DNA from: an uncultured Rhizobium sp.
Lineage (GTDB): Bacteria > Pseudomonadota > Alphaproteobacteria > Rhizobiales > Rhizobiaceae
Length of the DNA: 64,000 nucleotides
Reading direction: 5' to 3'
Assembly: GCA_945952415.1 (NCBI GenBank)
Contig: CAMFIF010000006.1
Location: 124,001-188,000 of the forward strand
Part shown: positions 46,155-55,860 of the stretch, one piece after another
Layout: every line of letters starts with the position of its first letter
Numbering within the stretch: the stretch's first letter is position 1
Position numbers and translations under genes: made by a program
Notes under the pieces: generated by a model
Seen by the model: the letters and a program-made list of their open reading frames with translations, nothing else
Told to the model about the DNA's origin: nothing
The model's database searches: none

Positions 46155-49100
46155 CTAGAACCTGACATTGAGTTGCGCCTTCACGCCGTGTTCGCGTGTC
46201 GTGCTGGAAAGCTGGCCGGTATAGGAAAGTTCCAGCGAACTGCCCCTGCCGAGCGCAAAGCCGAGACCGGTTTCGAGAAGAAGGCTGTCTCGGGCAATGG
46301 GGGCGCCCGTGACGGTAAAGATGTCCGAGCCGGAAAAGGCATGGGTTGTTCCCGGCGCCAGATCGCCCATGGCATGGCGCCAGCCGACCGTGCCGTGCAG
46401 GCTTCCCGATGCACCGGCCCAATCGAGCGCCCGGTCGGCCCTGAGGCCAAGCGTGGTGAAGGTGACGCCGTTCGAAACCGCCCCGCCCTGAAGCGCCGCA
46501 ATGCCGCCGGTCTCGTCATGGCGGCCCGTATCGAGGCGGATATGGGCGAGATTGGCGAATGGTTCGAGCCGCACGCCGCCAAGATCGAAGGGAGCGGCAA
46601 CCTCGCCGAAGGCCTGCAGGCTGGAGGCGGAGTAATCGGCCGAAAGCGCGTCGGCAAAGCCTGTGAAGCTGACGCCGCGCCGGGTTTCGATCTCGTGCCA
46701 GCCATAGGCAAACCCGCTGCGCAGCGAGAGGCCGTGAAGCTCCGTCCCGGCGTAGAGACCCGCATGATAGCTGTCGATTTCGGCTTGGGACAGGCGCTTA
46801 TCCGCATCGATGCCGGACCGGCCATAGCTGCCGAAAAGGCCGATGCGCCAGTTGTCGAGGAAGAGCGCATCCGCCCCGAAGGCAAAGCCCCGGACGGAGC
46901 GGGAAAGGGCGGCCGCATTGCCATCGCTCTCCGTCTCGCCCCAGGCGCCGAAGCCGTTGCCCCAGAAGACCGGGCCCGGATCATCCGCCGGCGCCGGCGC
47001 ATAGGACCCGTCCGGGCCATAGGCGATGACGGGCGCGCCGGGGAGCGAAGGCTCGCCGAAGGCGGCCCGCAGCCGGTCATTCATGGCGCTTCGCACATGG
47101 CGGCTGTCTTCGATCAGCCCGGTTGCGGCGGAGGCATGGATCTCGCCCGACAGCTGGTCGAAGGCAAGGCGTGCGGTCTTTTCGCTGAGCTGCACGATGC
47201 GGTCATGGAGCGGCGTGCCCGGCTTCAGGTCGTCCAGCGCGCCGGCCGTGGCCTTCTGGTTGGCGCTGAGCGCGACATCCGCGAAAGACACGTCGTTGCG
47301 GTCGAGCGTCAGGCCGATCTCCTTCGGCCCGTAGGTGAGCGCGGGCGTCAGGAAGGCGAAATCGGAGGTGACGGCGGAGAACCGGCCGGTTATCCCGCCA
47401 TCGGCGGTGAGGATGCGGTAGGCGGCGGCGGGATCATAGCCGCCGGTCGCCCCGATATGGGCCAGCGTGCCGCCTTCGAGACGGGCCTGCCCGGTGACGC
47501 GGATCAGATCCGCCGCGCCGATTCCGGGGGCTGCATCCACCTCGTAGCGACCCGAAGCGGCAAGCACCAGATCGCCGTCCACGGTCAGCATGCCGGGGGA
47601 ATGGCCGGGCGCAATCGTGCCGCCATCGGCGATGGTGACGAGCGAGCCCACGCCCGAACCGACCGTGCCCGTGCCGGATAGCCGGCCCCCATTGCCGATG
47701 AGCGCCGAGCCGCCGAGCTCCCGGTCGACGACGAGACCGGCGCCCGTGACCTCGGTAAGGCCGGCAAAGCCGGTTGCGTCGCCGGTCAGCGTCACGCTGC
47801 CGCCGCCGGTAATGGCGAAGCGGCCGGTGCCCGCAAGCGTGCCCGCATAGGTGCCGGCACCCGTCTGGTCAAAGGTGAAGCGGCCGCCAGCCCCGATCGA
47901 GATATTGCCCGTGAAGCGGTCGGTCGCCGTGCGGAGATTGCCCGCCTCGACGCGCCAGTCGAGCGTTGACAGGCCGCCGAGGGCGAGATTGCCCGCGCCG
48001 CGCTTCACCATGGTGCCCGAGAGGCCACCGAGGCCTGCGATCCGGCCATCGAAGCGGCCATCCACGGTCTGGTCGAAGACGACGGTGCCCGCATTGCCGA
48101 TCGCGCCGCGGATCGAACCCGCCGTGCCCACCAGCGTTCCCGCCCGAACCCGCGTATCGCCCGTATAGCTGTTGAGGCCGGCAAGCATCAGCGTGCCCCG
48201 GTCTTCCTTGATCAGGCTCGTCTCGCCCTGAAGCGCGGTTTCGATGGTGGCGGCCATGGCCGCGCCCGCCGCCGTGCCGTCGCCCACCCGGATCACCGTT
48301 TCGCCGCCCTCGCCGGCAAGCGTCAGCGGTTCGCCCGTCAGGCGGTAGCCGGTGGTGGCAAATTGCAGTCCGGTTGCCACGACCGCGCCGGCGGAATTGT
48401 CCACCGCCACCGATCCGCCGGTGCCCTGGAATATCGCAAAGGAGGGCGTGGGACCGTAGCCGCCATTGCGAAGGCCCGCGGCATCGGTCCAGTTGCGCGT
48501 GCCGATGCTCCAGGTGCCCGCCCCGCCATCGATTTGGCCATTGCCATGCAGCGCCCCGTTGCCGCCGTCCCAGAAACTCAGGGCCGCGCCCTTGGTGGAG
48601 ATCAGATTGACCTGTCCCGCCACCGAGGTCTGGATGCCGAGGGTCTCGCGCTCGCCGCTCGAGGGTATGGCGCCAATGACCATGCCCCGGTCGGTCAGCG
48701 CCCCGCCATAGGAAATCAGCCGGTAGACGCCGGCGCTGAAGCCGCCCGCATCGGCAATGTCGAGCGTGCCGTCGAGGGTCACATTGCCGGAAACGGCAAA
48801 GAGGGCGCTGGTCGAAGGCTGGGCGAGGGCCACGCTCATTTTCGCATCGGCGGAAAGATCGAGCCCGCCGAGCGTCAGCGTTTCACCGGCGCGGCCTTCG
48901 AGCGTGCCGCCATTCTCGACCGTGACCGTGCCGGCGATCCGGCCGGCGCCGGCAAGGGCCGCACCGCCTGCAACCTCGATCCGCCGGCTGTCGATGGAGC
49001 CGTCAACCCTCAGTCGCCCGCCGCCGACCCGGATCGTGTGGTCCGTATCGTTCGCCCCCGAAAGCGTGAAAGTGCCCGCGCCGACCTTCTGCAGGCCGTA

Positions 49101-52100
49101 ACCCGAGGAGAGCGGCGCCATGCCGGAGAGATTGCCCGCAAAGGTGAAATCGCTGCCAGTCGTGCCGACGGTGATGCCGTCAGGCCCAGCATAGGTGATG
49201 TCGGCCAGGCCCGCGCCGGTGAGTTCGCCGAAGGTTTCGCTCTGCTGGAAAGCGACCCGTGCACCCGCATCCACCGTCAGCCTTGCGGTATCGGCAAGCG
49301 AACGGTTGGCGGTCCGGCTCCAGTTGTCGAGCCAGAGGCGGCCCTGGCGCACCCGGACATTGCCGGTGAAGCTGTTGTCGCCATAGAGGCTGAGCGTGCC
49401 TGCGCCGGTTTTCTCGAAGCCCGCATTGCCGGAGATCGTCCGGTAAAGCCCGGCATCCTGTCCCGCATCGACGGCGAAGGTCACGTTGCCGTCGAGCGTC
49501 ACCGTGCCGAGATTGGAATAGGGCGAGGAGGCAAAGCTGAGCGTCGTGCCGCCCGCCATCCGGATCGCACCCGAGCCCAGGGCCCGGGCGTCGAGGAGGC
49601 GCAGCGTTCCCGCCTCGATCCGCGTGCCGCCCGCATAGGTGTTGATGCCGCCGAGCCCGAGCGTGCCCGCGCCGCGCTTCGTCAGCACGCCGCCCGAGAT
49701 CACGCCGCGGAAATTCGCCGTCGCCGATCCCGTAACGTCGAAGATGCCGCCTGTCGGGCCGAGCATGGAAACGGATCGCAGGCTGTCGAGATCGCCGGCG
49801 ATCTCAAGCGCGCCGCCGGAAAAGATCAGATTGCCGCTCGAAGCGCCGAGCGCATTGTCCGCTGCGATGCGGAGCGTGCCGCCCCTGATCTCCGTGCCCC
49901 CGGAATAGGTGTTGATGCCCGAGAGCACGAGCGTGCCGAGATCGTCTTTGATGAGCCGGGAGGTGCCGGAAAGCGCAGCGGCCACCGTTGCGGTCATGGC
50001 AGAGCCTGCCGCCGTGCCGTCGCCAACGCGGATCACGGTTTCGCCGCTTGCCCCCTGAAGCGTGAGGCCGTCCCCGGTCAGGCTGTAGCCATCGGCGGCG
50101 AACTGCATGCCGGTGATGCCGATACCGCCGCCCGCATCGTCCACCGTCACGGTGCCGCCCGTGCCGGAGAAGACCGCATAGGTGGGGTTCGGGTTGTAGC
50201 CGCCGTTGATCGTGCCGTTCTGGTCGGTCCAGTTGGGGCCGGCGCTTGCCGTGTCCATGCTCCAGGTGCCGGAACCGCCCTCGATCCGCCCGTTGGAATG
50301 GCCGGATGGCGCGCCGCCATCCCAGAAGCCGAGGGTAAGGCCCGCGGCATTCACCAGGTTTACCGTGCCTGCGACACCCGTCTGCACCGAAAGCGCACCG
50401 GCCTGCGCGCCGCCGGGCACCGTGCCGATGTTCATGCCCCGGTCGGTCAGCGTCCCGCCATAGGTCATCAGCCGGTAGATGCCGGTGCCGAAGCCGCCCG
50501 TATCGGCAATGTCGAGTCGCCCGTCGAGCGTCAGGTCGCCGCCGACATCGACGAGCGCGGCATTGCCCGGCGCGCCGAGGCCAACGGAAAGGATGCCGCT
50601 CGAGGCGAAGGCGAGATCGCCATCGACGCGAAGCGTCTGGCCGGCGGTCTGCCGCAGCGTGCCGCCGTGATCGACAAGGACGGAGCCCGCAATCCGGCCC
50701 GTGCCCGACAGCGTGCCGGAAAAGCCGGCGGTGACCCTTGCGGCCCCACCGAGGGGATCGCCGAAGGTGCCGGTGATCGCAAGCGTGCCGGCGGCAACGG
50801 TCGTCTCGCCCGTATAGGCGGCGCTGGCATCGTTGAGGCCCGACAGCGTCAGCGTGCCGGTGCCCTGCTTGGTAATGTCGCCCCCGCCGGTAAAGGGCGT
50901 GGCGATGCCGATCGAATAGCCATTGGTGGCGATGAAGGCCCCGCCCGCGCCGATCGTGATGTCGCCCGCCTGGAAGCCCTTGAGGAAATCCGCCTCATGG
51001 GCGTTCGCCACCAGCGTGCCGCCGTTGAAGCGCAGCGAAGCCTGTCCGATGCCGCGCACGAGGCCGGGAGCCGCAAGCGAGCCGCGCGCCCCGGCCGTGC
51101 CGTTGAGCTCGACGATGCCGACGCCCGACGGATTGAGGCTGCCGCTCATGTTCACGGCGCTGCCGGCAATCACCCGGCCATTGTTCTCGACCTTGAGCGT
51201 GCCCGTGCCGGCATCGCCGAGCTCCAGCCGGTCGGTCGCAAGCCGCGTGTTCAGCCCGCCGACCGTGATCGTCGAGCCAAAACGGGCATAGACCGTCTCG
51301 TTGACGATATCGGCGCCGCCGGAAATCGTAAGATTGCCCTGGTCGGCGACGGCCAGCCTGTAATTGCTGTTGCCGGTCAGGGTAAGCGTGCCGGTGCCGA
51401 ACACCAGAAGGTCCGCGTCGCCGGGTCCGTTGACGATGCTGCCGGAGAAAGTGGTGTTGCCCGACTGGTTGACGGCCACGGAGCGGCGGGTGCCGGCCGC
51501 GAAATTGGTGATCGTGCCGCCGCCGCTGAGCGACCCAACGGAGACGGGATTCGAACCGCCGAGTGCCAGCGTTGCGCCGCTGGCAATGGTGAGAGGCCCG
51601 CCTGACGTGTTCACGCCGCCAGAAAGGCCGGTGAGCCGCAGCGTGCCTTCCTCGATGGTCAGGCCGCCCGTCTGGGTGTTGTAGGCGGTCAGCGTCAGCG
51701 TGCCCGCGCCGCGCTTCACCAGCGCGCCGGTTCCGGTAAGCCCGTGATTGATCGTCACGTTGTAGCCGCGGTCCTCGTAATAGAGACCGCCTGCGGCAAT
51801 TTCCACCTCGCCCGCTGCAAGGCCGCGGATCAGGTCCGTCTGATCGCCCTGCGGGCGCAGGATGCCGCCGTCGAAGAGAAGCTTCGACGTCGCCGTATCG
51901 CTCGTGATGACCCCCGCCGTCAGGATGCCGCGGGCGGCCGCGGTGCCGCGCACCGTCGTCTGGCCGAAGCTGCCGGCTCCCTGGCCCAGGGTGACAAGCG
52001 TAGCATCGACCTCGCCGCCATTGTCGATCACCAGCTGGCCCTCGCCCGACTGGCCGAGAATGATGTTGCCGGTACTGGTCCAGAGCGAACCGGCGCCTGT

Positions 52101-54581
52101 TACCGTCGTGCGGCCGACGAAGCCGCTGCCGATGCCGAAGAAGGTATTGCCCGATGTGGTCAGCCGTCCGCCGTTCTCGACCCGGAGATTGCCCTCGGCC
52201 TGCAGACCCACCACGGCGATGCGCGTGGTGAGCGCACTGCCCGGATCCGCGATCGTGAGGGTGGCCGGCGCGCCGCTCGAGGTCGCCACATGAATGAGAT
52301 CCGAGGAGGCGGTCGCCCCCTGTTCGATGCGGATCAAGCCCGGCCCAAGCGCGCCGGCATCAATGGAATAGGCGGCCGCCAGGCTTGCGCCTGCGCCCGA
52401 GAGCACGACCTCGCCGCCATCCACGCCCAGCGTGTTGAGCGTGTTGGCCCCTGTCAGCGTCAGCCGGCCGGAGCCGTCCTTCCTGAAATAAACACCCTTG
52501 CCGCCATTCTGGAAGTGTCCGGTGAAGGTGGTATCCGCCGCCTGATCCGCAACGAGGATGCCAAGCAGCGGGGAGCCGGTCTTGGTATCGGTGATCGTGC
52601 CCGCGCCGGAGAGGTCGCCCACCCGCTGCGTCGTGCCGAAAAGGTCGAGCGTCGCGCCCGCCGCGACCGATAGAGCGCCTATGCCGGCGCCGAGCGTGCC
52701 CGCGCCGTCCACCCGGATCGTGCCGCCCTCGATGCGTGTGGCGCCCGCATAGCTGTTGGCGCCGGTGAGCAGAAGCGTACCCCGATCGGTCTTCGAAAGG
52801 CCCGAACTGCCGGTCAGCGCCGAGGCGACCGTCGCGGTCATCAGCTGGCCCATGCCCGTGCCGTCGCCGACGCGGACCACGGTTTCGCCGCTTCCCCGGA
52901 GTTCGACGGGATCGCCCGCGAGCTGGTAACCGTTGACTGCAAATTGCAGGCCGGTAACGCCGATGGCGCCTGCGGAATTGTCGACGGTGACGGTGCCGGA
53001 CGCCCCCTGGAAAACCGCAAAGGCCGGAGCGCCATAGGTGCCGGCGACGGTATCGTTCTGGTCGGCCCAGCCGGCGCCATTCGCCGTCCAGGTGCCGCTG
53101 CCCCCCTCGATCTGGCCATTGCCGTAAAGCGCCGGATTTGCCCCGTCCCAGAACTGGTAGCCGAGGCCCATGGTCGTGCGGATCAGGTTCACCTGTCCGG
53201 CAATGCCGGTCTGGAGGCTGAACTGGTCCGGTGTCGAGCCCGGCGGAAGCGTGCCGAACCTGATACCGTCATCCGCCATCCACCCGCCATAGGTGAAGAG
53301 CCGGTAGATGCCCGGCCCGTACTGGCCGGGGCCGTAGGGAGAGGCGGAGATGTTCAGCGCGCCGTTGAGCCGGAGATTGCGGCCGACGGAAAAGAGCGGT
53401 CCGGCCGAGGCACCCGCCAGCGACAGGTCGATGATGCTGCCCGCGGACATCCACAGGTTGCCGTTGACGGTCAGCGTGCGGCCGCTTCTGCCAAGGAGCC
53501 GCGCGCCGTCCTCGATGGTGGCATCACCATCCAGAACGCCTGCCCCGCCAAAGGCAGCGCCTGCGTTCACCCAGACCCGGGCCGGCGTCGTCAGCGGATC
53601 GAAATCCCCGTAGCTGCCGTCGAGAAACAGCGTGCCCTGATCGACCACCGCCTCGCCCGTGAAGAAATTCGCCCCCGACAGCGTCAGGCTGCCCGCCCCG
53701 ATCTTGCGCAGGTCACCCGTCCCCAGGAATGTGGTGCTGGCAACGATATCGAAGCCGTTGCTGTCGATATAGGCGCCACCCGGCCCGATGATGGGCTGCA
53801 GGCTTCCGACGAGAAAGTTCGCGGTTGAGCGCCGTGCCCGGAGAATGCCGCCATCGATGGAAAGACCGATATCGCCGGGGCCGGTGATGATCTCGCCCGC
53901 CTCCAGCACGCCGCGTTTGCCCAGCTCGCCGTTGATCCAGGCTGAACCGCCTCCGTGATGGGTTCCGTCATTGCCCTGGCCGACGACCACCACATCCGCG
54001 CTGACGATGCCGCCGTCATCGACGGTCAGTTCGCCATCGCCGAAATTGCCGAGCGCCAGAAGTCCGCCGACGCGCCAGGCGGAGTCCGTGCCGTAAACGC
54101 CGACCGAGCCGTAGGAATCCACCTCGTCGGCGATGATGGCCGTTCCGCTCGTCTCGACCACCGCGCCATTCTCGATGCGCATGGTCGAATAACCGCTCTG
54201 CGACACCGTGAATTGCGCGTTTTCCAGCCGGCTGCCCGCGCCGTCGACCCGGATGAAGGAATTGAAATGGCCGGGCTGAAACTGGGCTGGCCCGGTGCCG
54301 AGAAGGGTGGTGCCGCTTCTCACCACGCCGCCATTCTCGATGGAAATGTCGGTGCGGCCAGTGGTGCCGATGGTGAGCGTGCCGTCGACAATCAGCGGGG
54401 AAGGATAGGGTCCGCCGCCCGCCCCGGAGACGGTAACATCTACCCGGTCGAGTGTCAGATCCGCCCCCCGCACCGGAAGGCCGGTGGCAAGAAGGGCCAG
54501 GAGCGAAACGCTGGAGAGCCAGGCGGCAGTCCGGGCCATGCGGGGCCCGAGGCCCCCCGGAATGGAGCGCTCCTGGCGCAT
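46155..54581 (-). CDS. Giant autotransporter with repeated beta-helical passenger
   Basis: This type V secreted protein has about 2,808 residues. It has a signal peptide (AAWLSSVSLLALLATGLPVRGA), then a very long Gly/Ser/Thr-rich passenger full of TLTLSGANTYSGGT-type repeats predicted to form a beta-helix. The C-terminal ~280 residues are an autotransporter beta-barrel starting near WGNGFGAWGETESDG and ending in LNVRF with terminal Phe. Three diverged ~200-residue modules (each with FWDG, GxGTW, TVTVDNSAG and GETVIRVGDGT) recur in the passenger. The ATG at 54581 has AAAGGA 5 bases upstream; another ATG lies at 54599. Adhesion or biofilm function is likely. Confidence 0.9.
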   Translation of the reverse strand: MRQERSIPGGLGPRMARTAAWLSSVSLLALLATGLPVRGADLTLDRVDVTVSGAGGGPYPSPLIVDGTLTIGTTGRTDISIENGGVVRSGTTLLGTGPAQFQPGHFNSFIRVDGAGSRLENAQFTVSQSGYSTMRIENGAVVETSGTAIIADEVDSYGSVGVYGTDSAWRVGGLLALGNFGDGELTVDDGGIVSADVVVVGQGNDGTHHGGGSAWINGELGKRGVLEAGEIITGPGDIGLSIDGGILRARRSTANFLVGSLQPIIGPGGAYIDSNGFDIVASTTFLGTGDLRKIGAGSLTLSGANFFTGEAVVDQGTLFLDGSYGDFDPLTTPARVWVNAGAAFGGAGVLDGDATIEDGARLLGRSGRTLTVNGNLWMSAGSIIDLSLAGASAGPLFSVGRNLRLNGALNISASPYGPGQYGPGIYRLFTYGGWMADDGIRFGTLPPGSTPDQFSLQTGIAGQVNLIRTTMGLGYQFWDGANPALYGNGQIEGGSGTWTANGAGWADQNDTVAGTYGAPAFAVFQGASGTVTVDNSAGAIGVTGLQFAVNGYQLAGDPVELRGSGETVVRVGDGTGMGQLMTATVASALTGSSGLSKTDRGTLLLTGANSYAGATRIEGGTIRVDGAGTLGAGIGALSVAAGATLDLFGTTQRVGDLSGAGTITDTKTGSPLLGILVADQAADTTFTGHFQNGGKGVYFRKDGSGRLTLTGANTLNTLGVDGGEVVLSGAGASLAAAYSIDAGALGPGLIRIEQGATASSDLIHVATSSGAPATLTIADPGSALTTRIAVVGLQAEGNLRVENGGRLTTSGNTFFGIGSGFVGRTTVTGAGSLWTSTGNIILGQSGEGQLVIDNGGEVDATLVTLGQGAGSFGQTTVRGTAAARGILTAGVITSDTATSKLLFDGGILRPQGDQTDLIRGLAAGEVEIAAGGLYYEDRGYNVTINHGLTGTGALVKRGAGTLTLTAYNTQTGGLTIEEGTLRLTGLSGGVNTSGGPLTIASGATLALGGSNPVSVGSLSGGGTITNFAAGTRRSVAVNQSGNTTFSGSIVNGPGDADLLVFGTGTLTLTGNSNYRLAVADQGNLTISGGADIVNETVYARFGSTITVGGLNTRLATDRLELGDAGTGTLKVENNGRVIAGSAVNMSGSLNPSGVGIVELNGTAGARGSLAAPGLVRGIGQASLRFNGGTLVANAHEADFLKGFQAGDITIGAGGAFIATNGYSIGIATPFTGGGDITKQGTGTLTLSGLNDASAAYTGETTVAAGTLAITGTFGDPLGGAARVTAGFSGTLSGTGRIAGSVLVDHGGTLRQTAGQTLRVDGDLAFASSGILSVGLGAPGNAALVDVGGDLTLDGRLDIADTGGFGTGIYRLMTYGGTLTDRGMNIGTVPGGAQAGALSVQTGVAGTVNLVNAAGLTLGFWDGGAPSGHSNGRIEGGSGTWSMDTASAGPNWTDQNGTINGGYNPNPTYAVFSGTGGTVTVDDAGGGIGITGMQFAADGYSLTGDGLTLQGASGETVIRVGDGTAAGSAMTATVAAALSGTSRLIKDDLGTLVLSGINTYSGGTEIRGGTLRIAADNALGASSGNLIFSGGALEIAGDLDSLRSVSMLGPTGGIFDVTGSATANFRGVISGGVLTKRGAGTLGLGGINTYAGGTRIEAGTLRLLDARALGSGAIRMAGGTTLSFASSPYSNLGTVTLDGNVTFAVDAGQDAGLYRTISGNAGFEKTGAGTLSLYGDNSFTGNVRVRQGRLWLDNWSRTANRSLADTARLTVDAGARVAFQQSETFGELTGAGLADITYAGPDGITVGTTGSDFTFAGNLSGMAPLSSGYGLQKVGAGTFTLSGANDTDHTIRVGGGRLRVDGSIDSRRIEVAGGAALAGAGRIAGTVTVENGGTLEGRAGETLTLGGLDLSADAKMSVALAQPSTSALFAVSGNVTLDGTLDIADAGGFSAGVYRLISYGGALTDRGMVIGAIPSSGERETLGIQTSVAGQVNLISTKGAALSFWDGGNGALHGNGQIDGGAGTWSIGTRNWTDAAGLRNGGYGPTPSFAIFQGTGGSVAVDNSAGAVVATGLQFATTGYRLTGEPLTLAGEGGETVIRVGDGTAAGAAMAATIETALQGETSLIKEDRGTLMLAGLNSYTGDTRVRAGTLVGTAGSIRGAIGNAGTVVFDQTVDGRFDGRIAGLGGLSGTMVKRGAGNLALGGLSTLDWRVEAGNLRTATDRFTGNISIGAGGRFTFDQTGAGTYAGTLAGTGRFAITGGGSVTLTGDATGFAGLTEVTGAGLVVDRELGGSALIGNGGRLSGTGTVGSGVGSLVTIADGGTIAPGHSPGMLTVDGDLVLAASGRYEVDAAPGIGAADLIRVTGQARLEGGTLAHIGATGGYDPAAAYRILTADGGITGRFSAVTSDFAFLTPALTYGPKEIGLTLDRNDVSFADVALSANQKATAGALDDLKPGTPLHDRIVQLSEKTARLAFDQLSGEIHASAATGLIEDSRHVRSAMNDRLRAAFGEPSLPGAPVIAYGPDGSYAPAPADDPGPVFWGNGFGAWGETESDGNAAALSRSVRGFAFGADALFLDNWRIGLFGSYGRSGIDADKRLSQAEIDSYHAGLYAGTELHGLSLRSGFAYGWHEIETRRGVSFTGFADALSADYSASSLQAFGEVAAPFDLGGVRLEPFANLAHIRLDTGRHDETGGIAALQGGAVSNGVTFTTLGLRADRALDWAGASGSLHGTVGWRHAMGDLAPGTTHAFSGSDIFTVTGAPIARDSLLLETGLGFALGRGSSLELSYTGQLSSTTREHGVKAQLNVRF
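48150..48790 (-). repeat. Autotransporter passenger module, copy 3
   Basis: Encodes GVYRLISYGG, FWDGGNGALHGNGQIDGGAG, GETVIRVGDGTAAGAAM and TLMLAGLNSYTGDT in the same order as the other copies. It is the copy nearest the beta-barrel. Boundaries are approximate. Confidence 0.7.
49880..50540 (-). repeat. Autotransporter passenger module, copy 2
   Basis: Encodes GIYRLMTYGG, FWDGGAPSGHSNGRIEGGSG, GETVIRVGDGTAAGSAM and TLVLSGINTYSGGT in the same order as copy 1. Boundaries are approximate. Confidence 0.7.
52730..53380 (-). repeat. Autotransporter passenger module, copy 1
   Basis: Encodes the module running from GIYRLFTYGG through FWDGANPALYGNGQIEGGSG and GETVVRVGDGTGMG to TLLLTGANSYAGAT. Copies 2 and 3 follow the same order of motifs with moderate divergence. 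Boundaries are approximate. Confidence 0.7.
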
Positions 54582-54757
54582 GGTCCTTTCCCTTGCCATC
54601 CGATTTCACCCTTCCCGGCGCTTGCCGGCCGGGGCCGGTCCATCCTCATGTCCTTCCGCCTTATCGCCGAGCCTTTCCGGTGCTACCAATCCAAAGTTTG
54701 CACCTATATTTTATTCGCGTTTCAATAGAATATTATATGGGGGAGAGACGGGCGCGC

Positions 54758-55555
54758 ATGGAGATGTCAGCTGTGGCCGATTACTGCGAGGCGATCATCG
54801 CCGTTTCCCCGTCCCGCTGGCCGGTGCGCAAACTCCTGAACCAGTTCGACCGCTATTTTGCCGCCTATATGCTCATCCATAATTATTACGGCTGGAGGGC
54901 GGGCGCGGCACCGCTGCCCACGCTTTCGCGCCTGAAGGCGGTTGCCAGTCTCAGCCCGCGCCACACCACCCATTTTGCCGGCGTGCTGAAGACGGCGGGT
55001 TTCGTGCTGGCCGAACCGGTGCCGGGTGACCGGCGCCAGACGCTGCTCCGCCCCGCTCCCCTCCTCGTCCAGGAAATCGGCCGCTCCATCCTCGCCTTCC
55101 TCGCCGCCCATGACCGGATTCACGGCACGGATTTCGCCCCGCGCGTCGGCGCCTCGCCGGACTGGACCGGCATGCTCATCCATCGCTCCGCCTGCAAGGT
55201 TCTTGCCGCCGGGGCGGTGATCTCCCCCTTCCCCACCATCGTCGCGATGGCCGGTTTCGACAGCGGCTATCCCGTCCTCACCGCGATCATGGCCGCCCAT
55301 TACGCCCTCGAGGAAGGCCGCGAGCCCGTGCCGCTGACGCTTGAGTCGCTGGCCGAGCGCTTCCAGGTCTCGAAATCCCACGTGGGCAACGTGCTCTCCT
55401 ATCTCAGCGCCCACGCCATGCTGACCCCCACCCGCACCCCCACCCCCGCCCTCATCGAGGAATTCGAACGCTGGTGCGAAGCCGAAATGGCCCATTATGC
55501 GGGGCTGGCGGGTGAAATTGATGAAACTGCGACGGTAGCGGAGGCAAGGGCTTGA
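54758..55555 (+). CDS. Putative transcriptional regulator with two winged-helix-type HTH segments
   Basis: This 265-residue protein has no signal or membrane segment. Residues ~50-90 (LSRLKAVASLSPRHTTHFAG, then GFVLAEPVPGDRRQTLLRP) resemble a MarR-type recognition helix and wing. Residues ~195-225 (LTLESLAERFQVSKSHVGNV) are a second clear helix-turn-helix. It is divergent from the autotransporter gene across ~175 bp of AT-rich DNA, so it may control that gene. The ATG at 54758 follows GGGGAGAG by about 10 bases; ATGs at 54737 and 54764 are alternatives. The family is not firmly identified. Confidence 0.62.
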   Translation: MEMSAVADYCEAIIAVSPSRWPVRKLLNQFDRYFAAYMLIHNYYGWRAGAAPLPTLSRLKAVASLSPRHTTHFAGVLKTAGFVLAEPVPGDRRQTLLRPAPLLVQEIGRSILAFLAAHDRIHGTDFAPRVGASPDWTGMLIHRSACKVLAAGAVISPFPTIVAMAGFDSGYPVLTAIMAAHYALEEGREPVPLTLESLAERFQVSKSHVGNVLSYLSAHAMLTPTRTPTPALIEEFERWCEAEMAHYAGLAGEIDETATVAEARA

Positions 55556-55599
55556 GCGGCTGGCACCGCTCCCCGCCCAGCCGCTCCGGTTTGCTTCCA

Positions 55600-55860
55600 C
55601 CACCTGAGCATATGTCGCGTCCTTGGGTTTGGTATGATGTATAAACATAGAAAATACGCATACGGGAATGGCTAGTTCACCAAATCAAATGGAAAATGTT
55701 AATTTCCATTAACTATTTATAATATATGGAGGATTTCATATTTAAATTCAATAGAAAATACATTTGTAAATGTATAATAGATGTATTTCTGGGAGATATT
55801 ACATATATTCTGACGGTTAATATACATAGGCTAAAAATGGAAATACATAATAACGGAGAA
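55600..55860. other. AT-rich segment separating the regulator and the opgB-like fragment
   Basis: From about 55615 to 55860 the sequence is strongly AT-rich (for example TATTTATAATATATGG near 55712), unlike its GC-rich surroundings. The change back to high GC at ~55860 is abrupt and falls inside an open reading frame. No complete gene, terminal repeat or transposase remnant could be recognised in it. Confidence 0.6.

Noticed and set aside
48363..51605. Plus-strand open frame of 1,080 codons inside the autotransporter gene
   Set aside because: It is exactly antisense to the repetitive, GC-rich autotransporter; its translation is low in hydrophobic order and rich in Arg, Ala and Glu with no motif. 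It is a codon-bias shadow.
55600..55860. An insertion sequence or att site explaining the AT-rich segment
   Set aside because: No terminal inverted repeats, target duplication, transposase fragment or tRNA end could be found.
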